In this document: piece after piece, positions 60,191-64,000 of the stretch
How the letters are laid out: each line of letters opens with the position of its first letter
Numbering within the stretch: the first letter of the stretch is position 1
From: Clostridia bacterium
GTDB lineage: Bacteria; Bacillota; Clostridia; Christensenellales; CAG-917
Direction of reading: 5' to 3'
DNA: 64,000 nt
Assembly: GCA_017618055.1 (NCBI GenBank)
Contig: JAFZVB010000018.1
Coordinates: 1-64,000 of the forward strand
Notes under the pieces: model-generated
Seen by the model: only the letters and a program-made list of their open reading frames with translations
Databases searched by the model: none
What the model was told of the DNA's origin: nothing
Program-made: the position numbers and the translations under genes

Positions 60191-60934
60191 TTATCCAACC
60201 ATATTCTTTAACATAGCAGGTCTCTTTGTTGTTATATTATCTGGAGCATAATATAGTGCTCTAGTTGCAAAATATGAATCATTAATTGTCCAGATGGATA
60301 CTAATAATCCATTGTCATGGAATGTCTTAACAAGTTTCTTGCTAATGAACATTTGATGCATATTAATTCCAATAGCACCTTTGTCTTTAACTGTTTGTAC
60401 TAATTCGTCTAAATATTTTTGGTTATTAATCTTTAGAAGGTTTGGATAACAGTTGTAATAGTATGCAATTCCTGGGCATCCCGTCTTCACAGCCTCTACA
60501 AACTCTTCTTTTACTCCGGTAAAGAAAACCCTAAGGTTAAGGCCATAAGTTGTAATTAGAGCCAATACAGCAGGCATATTGTCTGTTTGTTTAACATCTA
60601 TGTTAGCCCTGAGTGTTGGATGTTCTGCCAAGAACTTACAAGCATCTTCAAAAGTTGTTTCGCCACCTTTAACTTTTCCATGTGCAAGAACTGGTTTGTC
60701 TCCATCAAAGCTGAGGTCAAATTCAATAATGTCTGCACCAGCATTGTATCCTGCTTCCATAGATTGTACTGTGTTAGCTTTGGATCCTTCACAACCTGTA
60801 TGTGCTGTAATTGTCATATATGGGTTTGTATCATGCTTTGTGTATTTGAATACACAGAATGAAATTACAAAACAAGCACCAACTATAATGCCTATCATAA
60901 TAATTGCAATAATTGCTTTAAATAATGCTTTCAT
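60191..60934 (-). CDS. Glycerophosphodiester phosphodiesterase-family protein with altered active site
   Basis: 247 residues from the ATG at 60934, 8 bp after GGAGG; the longer frame to 60955 has no ribosome site. An N-terminal membrane helix (8-29) precedes a GDPD barrel: His45 (family H-R-G reads H-T-G), A-N-T in place of E-N-T at 53-55, metal ligands Glu71 and Asp73 (I-E-F-D) present, His85 (H-D reads H-G), N-I-D-V-K where N-I-E-I-K is usual. Both general-acid/base histidines and the E-x-D pair remain. It may hydrolyse an unusual phosphodiester or be partly inactive. Confidence 0.8.
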   Translation of the reverse strand: MKALFKAIIAIIMIGIIVGACFVISFCVFKYTKHDTNPYMTITAHTGCEGSKANTVQSMEAGYNAGADIIEFDLSFDGDKPVLAHGKVKGGETTFEDACKFLAEHPTLRANIDVKQTDNMPAVLALITTYGLNLRVFFTGVKEEFVEAVKTGCPGIAYYYNCYPNLLKINNQKYLDELVQTVKDKGAIGINMHQMFISKKLVKTFHDNGLLVSIWTINDSYFATRALYYAPDNITTKRPAMLKNMVG

Positions 60935-61035
60935 AATTAATCCTCCACAAATCATTATATCATAATTTGAAATTTAATGATATAATTAAAAAAATATGAT
61001 GATTATTTAGCAACGAAATAAAGGAGGAGACAGCT

Positions 61036-61263
61036 ATGCCATATATCAACATTAAAGGTTATCCAAAGGATGAAGCAACAAAGAAGAAAGTTGTAGAGGA
61101 AATAAATAATATATTTATTAGAGAGTGGGGTTGTCCTCCAGGAGCAATTTCCATAGCAGTTGAAGAAGTAGATCCAAAGGAATGGGAAGAAAAGGTTGTA
61201 GAAGGACAGATTAAGCCTAACAAAGACAATCTATTCATATTCAACGGAGAAAAGCTAAAATAA
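61036..61263 (+). CDS. 4-oxalocrotonate tautomerase-family protein
   Basis: 75 residues. After Met removal the protein begins with the catalytic Pro (P-Y-I-N-I-K-G-Y-P), followed by the family helix (K-K-K-V-V-E-E-I-N-N-I) and the E-E-V-D-P-K-E-W strand region. Such proteins form small oligomers that shift keto-enol equilibria; the physiological substrate is unknown. Ribosome site GGAGGAG lies before the ATG. It is divergent from the phosphodiesterase gene, followed by a terminator. Confidence 0.85.
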   Translation: MPYINIKGYPKDEATKKKVVEEINNIFIREWGCPPGAISIAVEEVDPKEWEEKVVEGQIKPNKDNLFIFNGEKLK

Positions 61264-61285
61264 TATAAAAACTTGTTATAATTAC

Positions 61286-61316
61286 AGCTCAACTTTAAAT
61301 GGTTGGGCTATTTTTT
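61286..61316 (+). terminator. Terminator after the tautomerase gene
   Basis: Stem AGCTCAAC / GTTGGGCT (one G-U) with an 8-base loop, followed by ATTTTTT. Confidence 0.85.
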
Positions 61317-61348
61317 ATTTAAATAGAGTAAAAATGGATTTTTGTCCA

Positions 61349-61378
61349 TTGTGGAGGCATTTATCAAAAATATATAAT
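61349..61378 (+). promoter_or_regulatory. Possible promoter for the last surface protein gene
   Basis: TTGTGG (61349-61354), 18-bp spacer, TATAAT (61373-61378). TAGGAG follows before the ATG at 61418. A 6-bp hairpin (AATGGA / TCCATT, 61333-61350) precedes it. Confidence 0.5.
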
Positions 61379-61417
61379 TTCAATAAAGTGATAAATATTA
61401 TTTATAGGAGATAGATT

Positions 61418-64000
61418 ATGAAAACAAAAAGAATAAGCTTTCTAGCACTCATTTTGGTTTTGGCGTTTATTCTTACCATGTCTGTTGTTCTTATTGCAAC
61501 TAGAGATGTATCTTATGCAGCATCTCATTCGGTAGGATTTGCAATTAAGGAAAAATCAGATGTTTATTTTGTTGAAACAGGTAACAATAAGGTTCAAAAC
61601 ACAGTAACAGGCAATGATGGAAAAATTCCACATTTACCTGAACTATATAGAACAGATTCTTTAGATTTCCGTTTTGATGGTTGGTACATATCAAATACTG
61701 AAACTCTAGTAACAGAGGATACCGTTCTTGATAGTGATGTAACTCTTGTTGATAGATGGACCTATATAGCTTTTGATTCCGGAAACAAGGTTTCAAATAT
61801 TACTATCAATAACCCAGCATTGTCTGTAGGAACCAAGCAAGGAGAATACTCCGGAACTGTGGCAACTGCAAACGTAGATGGTATAACTGCAACTAGTGGT
61901 AAATCTTTCACAATCTATAAAGGTCTTAATAAGAGTGGAAATCCACTTGAGGGAGAGGAAGAAGTTGAGATTAACAAAAACTATTCCGTAGTAACAACCG
62001 TTACATTGAAAGATGGATTTAAATTTGACGACCAACTTCATATCACTGCATCTAACGGCTTGGCAGCAGGTGAGAAATATAAGGGCAACTTCTGGACAAC
62101 AGGTTGGAGCACAGATGCAACACAAGTTGAAGTAATTATTAACTTTGTTAATAGTGGAGAGTATTATTTCTTACAACAACCAGAATCTCGTAATTTAGAG
62201 AACTATGCAGAGTATCATTATTATTATCTCTTAAACGATGAAGGTTCAGACCCACTTCAATCTGTAGTATTACAATATAAAGACAACTCAGATCAATGGG
62301 CAATATTTGGACCAGCAACTAATGTTGTTTCTCCATATGTAAATAAGACACATACATTCCGTCTTGTAGCAGCATATGAACATGGAACAATTTATAGTGA
62401 ACCTTGGACAATTACTTGGTCTGTAATAGATGCAACAATAGATGAAATTAATTTGGGTGTCACTATTCCAAAGGCAGGCGCAAATGCAGACTATACAATA
62501 AGCAATAGCAATTGTCGTTTTGTTTTATCAGATATAAATGATACAACAACAAAGAATGGTGTATCTTGGACTGGAAGCACTTCTGGTGCATTGCCAGTAG
62601 CAAGTGCAACATTTAACAATGCTGAAGACTATACACTTTCAATTAAGTTAACTGCAAGAGATGGTTATTCATTTGATGTAGCTAATATGAATGCATTATT
62701 CAATGGAAATTATGTTGCAACAGCTACAGGAACTTCTAGTGAAATAACTATTTCATATACATTTGAAAAAGATGCACCTTTAACTCATACAGTATACTTT
62801 AACGAAAGTCTACATGGAACAGGAACGATGGCACCAGTTGATGTTAATGACGGAGCAGAGTACATTCTTCCAGATTGTACATACACACCAGAAACAAACT
62901 ATGAGTTTGCTGCTTGGTCTATTTCTGAAAACCTTTATAAACCAGGAGATACAATCGTTGTAAATTCTAACGAACATGTATTTGCAGTATGGCAAGCAAC
63001 AAGTACTCCAGCATCTGAAGGCTTTACAACTCAACCAACAGGTGGAACAACATCTGCTCATTCTTACTATACAGTAAGTTTTGAACTAGATAATGCAATT
63101 TCTTATGATAATATATCCGTATTGGAATATGATGAAAATGCAGGAACTTGGAGTGGTATGCCTATGGTTCGTGATTTGCAACAAATAGTAGTAGATGGAA
63201 AAATTAGGAAGGTAAGTTTCTATGCAGAAGATGTTTGTGCAAAACTTTTAAGATTATATGCATATAATTCCAGTATTGCAGTTGCAAAGAGTGATACTTT
63301 CACAGTTAGTTGGACACCATCTGAATTAACAAAAGAACCACAAGGTATAACTCTTACAGTAGGTTCAACTTATACATTTACATGGGATGCAACATTTGAT
63401 GCAAGATATAGAATTCTAGAGTATGATACAGAGTATTCAGATTGGTCTTTAATTGCCGATACAACAGACAAGTCATATTCTGTAACTTCAGACACAGTAA
63501 AATCTGTTACATATCAAGTTTGTGCAGATATACCATATACCATAGCAAATGGACAAACCAACTATGTCTTTGATGTAGTAGTTAGCCAATCATTTATTGT
63601 TAGTTGGGTAGAACCAGCACCAGTAGAGTATATGTATTCATATTATCCAGGCGAGGCTCAAGGTTCCCCAGATTCAGATTATGCAGAAGATGGTGAACAA
63701 ATCACATTGTTGGCTTGTATGTTCTCAGCACCAGATGGCAAGCAATTCGCAGGTTGGGCAGTAGGAAGTATAAGCGCAACACCTTTAAAACAACCAGGAG
63801 ATAAGATTGCAATTACAGCCGAGACATATATCTATGCAATCTGGGAAGATATTCCAGCAGCAACATATACAGTATCCTTTAATGCAAATGGTGGTACAGG
63901 AAATATGGCTGATGTTGCAAATGTAAGCGGTAGTTATACACTTCCAGCAAACGGATTTACTGCACCTGTTAATAAACAATTCAAGGGTTGGGCATTATCT
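61418..64000 (+). CDS. InlB-repeat surface protein, cut by the window end
   Basis: The frame from the ATG at 61418 (TAGGAG upstream) stays open for 861 codons to the last base, so the C-terminus is missing. The N-terminus is a secretion signal (basic M-K-T-K-R, long hydrophobic core, then D-V-S-Y-A-A before S-H-S). Segments with the InlB B pattern occur early (F-R-F-D-G-W-Y), in the middle (Y-E-F-A-A-W-S-I), and at the end (V-S-F-N-A-N-G-G-T-G ... F-K-G-W-A-L-S). Between them are Ig-like beta domains. It resembles the protein at 1-4226 in architecture and is likely another anchored adhesin. Confidence 0.85.
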   Translation, partial: MKTKRISFLALILVLAFILTMSVVLIATRDVSYAASHSVGFAIKEKSDVYFVETGNNKVQNTVTGNDGKIPHLPELYRTDSLDFRFDGWYISNTETLVTEDTVLDSDVTLVDRWTYIAFDSGNKVSNITINNPALSVGTKQGEYSGTVATANVDGITATSGKSFTIYKGLNKSGNPLEGEEEVEINKNYSVVTTVTLKDGFKFDDQLHITASNGLAAGEKYKGNFWTTGWSTDATQVEVIINFVNSGEYYFLQQPESRNLENYAEYHYYYLLNDEGSDPLQSVVLQYKDNSDQWAIFGPATNVVSPYVNKTHTFRLVAAYEHGTIYSEPWTITWSVIDATIDEINLGVTIPKAGANADYTISNSNCRFVLSDINDTTTKNGVSWTGSTSGALPVASATFNNAEDYTLSIKLTARDGYSFDVANMNALFNGNYVATATGTSSEITISYTFEKDAPLTHTVYFNESLHGTGTMAPVDVNDGAEYILPDCTYTPETNYEFAAWSISENLYKPGDTIVVNSNEHVFAVWQATSTPASEGFTTQPTGGTTSAHSYYTVSFELDNAISYDNISVLEYDENAGTWSGMPMVRDLQQIVVDGKIRKVSFYAEDVCAKLLRLYAYNSSIAVAKSDTFTVSWTPSELTKEPQGITLTVGSTYTFTWDATFDARYRILEYDTEYSDWSLIADTTDKSYSVTSDTVKSVTYQVCADIPYTIANGQTNYVFDVVVSQSFIVSWVEPAPVEYMYSYYPGEAQGSPDSDYAEDGEQITLLACMFSAPDGKQFAGWAVGSISATPLKQPGDKIAITAETYIYAIWEDIPAATYTVSFNANGGTGNMADVANVSGSYTLPANGFTAPVNKQFKGWALS

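Noticed and set aside
1..64000. CRISPR arrays, insertion sequences, prophage or plasmid functions
   Set aside because: No regularly spaced repeats, transposase, integrase, phage or replication genes were found. The tandem repeats are protein domain repeats with diverged codons.
1..64000. Alternative genetic code with TGA as tryptophan
   Set aside because: Conserved Trp positions use TGG, and TGA ends genes in the ATGA and GTGA overlaps of the pilus operon.

Overview
The window is AT-rich, uses the standard code (TGA serves as a stop, for example in the GTGA and ATGA junctions of the pilus operon), and has strong AGGAGG-type ribosome sites, sigma-A promoters and several lipoproteins with an [AFS]-C-N-K lipobox. 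With ClpB under CIRCE-like elements, a one-piece tmRNA and a LytTR/AgrC-type sensor pair, this points to a low-GC Gram-positive bacterium (Bacillota, most likely a gut-type Clostridia lineage). Species cannot be fixed from the sequence. There are no tRNAs, insertion sequences, phage genes or CRISPR arrays. It looks like ordinary chromosome that is unusually rich in surface proteins.

Layout. 1-4226: the end of a large Ig-domain surface protein with a C-terminal membrane anchor. 4311-7507 (minus): rRNA methyltransferase, D-aminoacyl-tRNA deacylase and a sugar:cation symporter. 7602-9422 (minus): unknown lipoprotein. 9523-12185 (minus): a three-gene amino-acid ABC importer whose ATPase carries an internal insertion. 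12409-15674: zinc-ribbon membrane protein, lipoprotein esterase and FAD dehydrogenase. 15843-18437: clpB. 18493-18858: tmRNA (ssrA). 18956-20477: small ABC-2 exporter. 20474-21337 (minus): second lipoprotein hydrolase. 21450-22184: DUF1461 membrane protein.

22332-34350 is the most distinctive region: a type IV pilus (or pseudopilus) locus. An InlB-repeat/DUF6273 surface protein is translationally coupled to minor prepilins, an unrecognised protein in the PilM/PilN slot, a PilX-like protein, prepilin peptidase, the PilC platform and the PilB ATPase. These run without a break into a LytTR response regulator and an AgrC-like histidine kinase. After a palindrome-bearing promoter region come a 157-residue major pilin and a 612-residue 'giant pilin' that joins a class III prepilin N-terminus to a large beta-helix-like body. 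No PilT is present in the window.

34429-40484: amino-sugar and galactose metabolism (nagB, galE, galM, a GH27 alpha-galactosidase with an inserted carbohydrate-binding-like module) and an FAD reductase. 40751-46474: a 1907-residue transmembrane protein with a cytoplasmic Pro-rich and helical-repeat half and an outer half made of BspA-type leucine-rich repeats flanking seven InlB repeats. 46539-49456: old-yellow-enzyme family reductase, FMN split-barrel protein and an unknown protein. 49586-59383: membrane proteins, an ABC ATPase fused to a YwaF/TMEM164-like membrane domain, its ABC-2 permease, a small anchored protein and a 1493-residue Ig-repeat lipoprotein. 59483-61263: SGNH hydrolase, a divergent glycerophosphodiesterase and a tautomerase. 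61418 to the window end: another InlB-repeat surface protein, cut by the edge.

Taken together the genes suggest a host- or particle-associated fermenter that uses galactosides and amino sugars and invests heavily in adhesive surface structures, with the pilus probably under peptide- or signal-dependent control.
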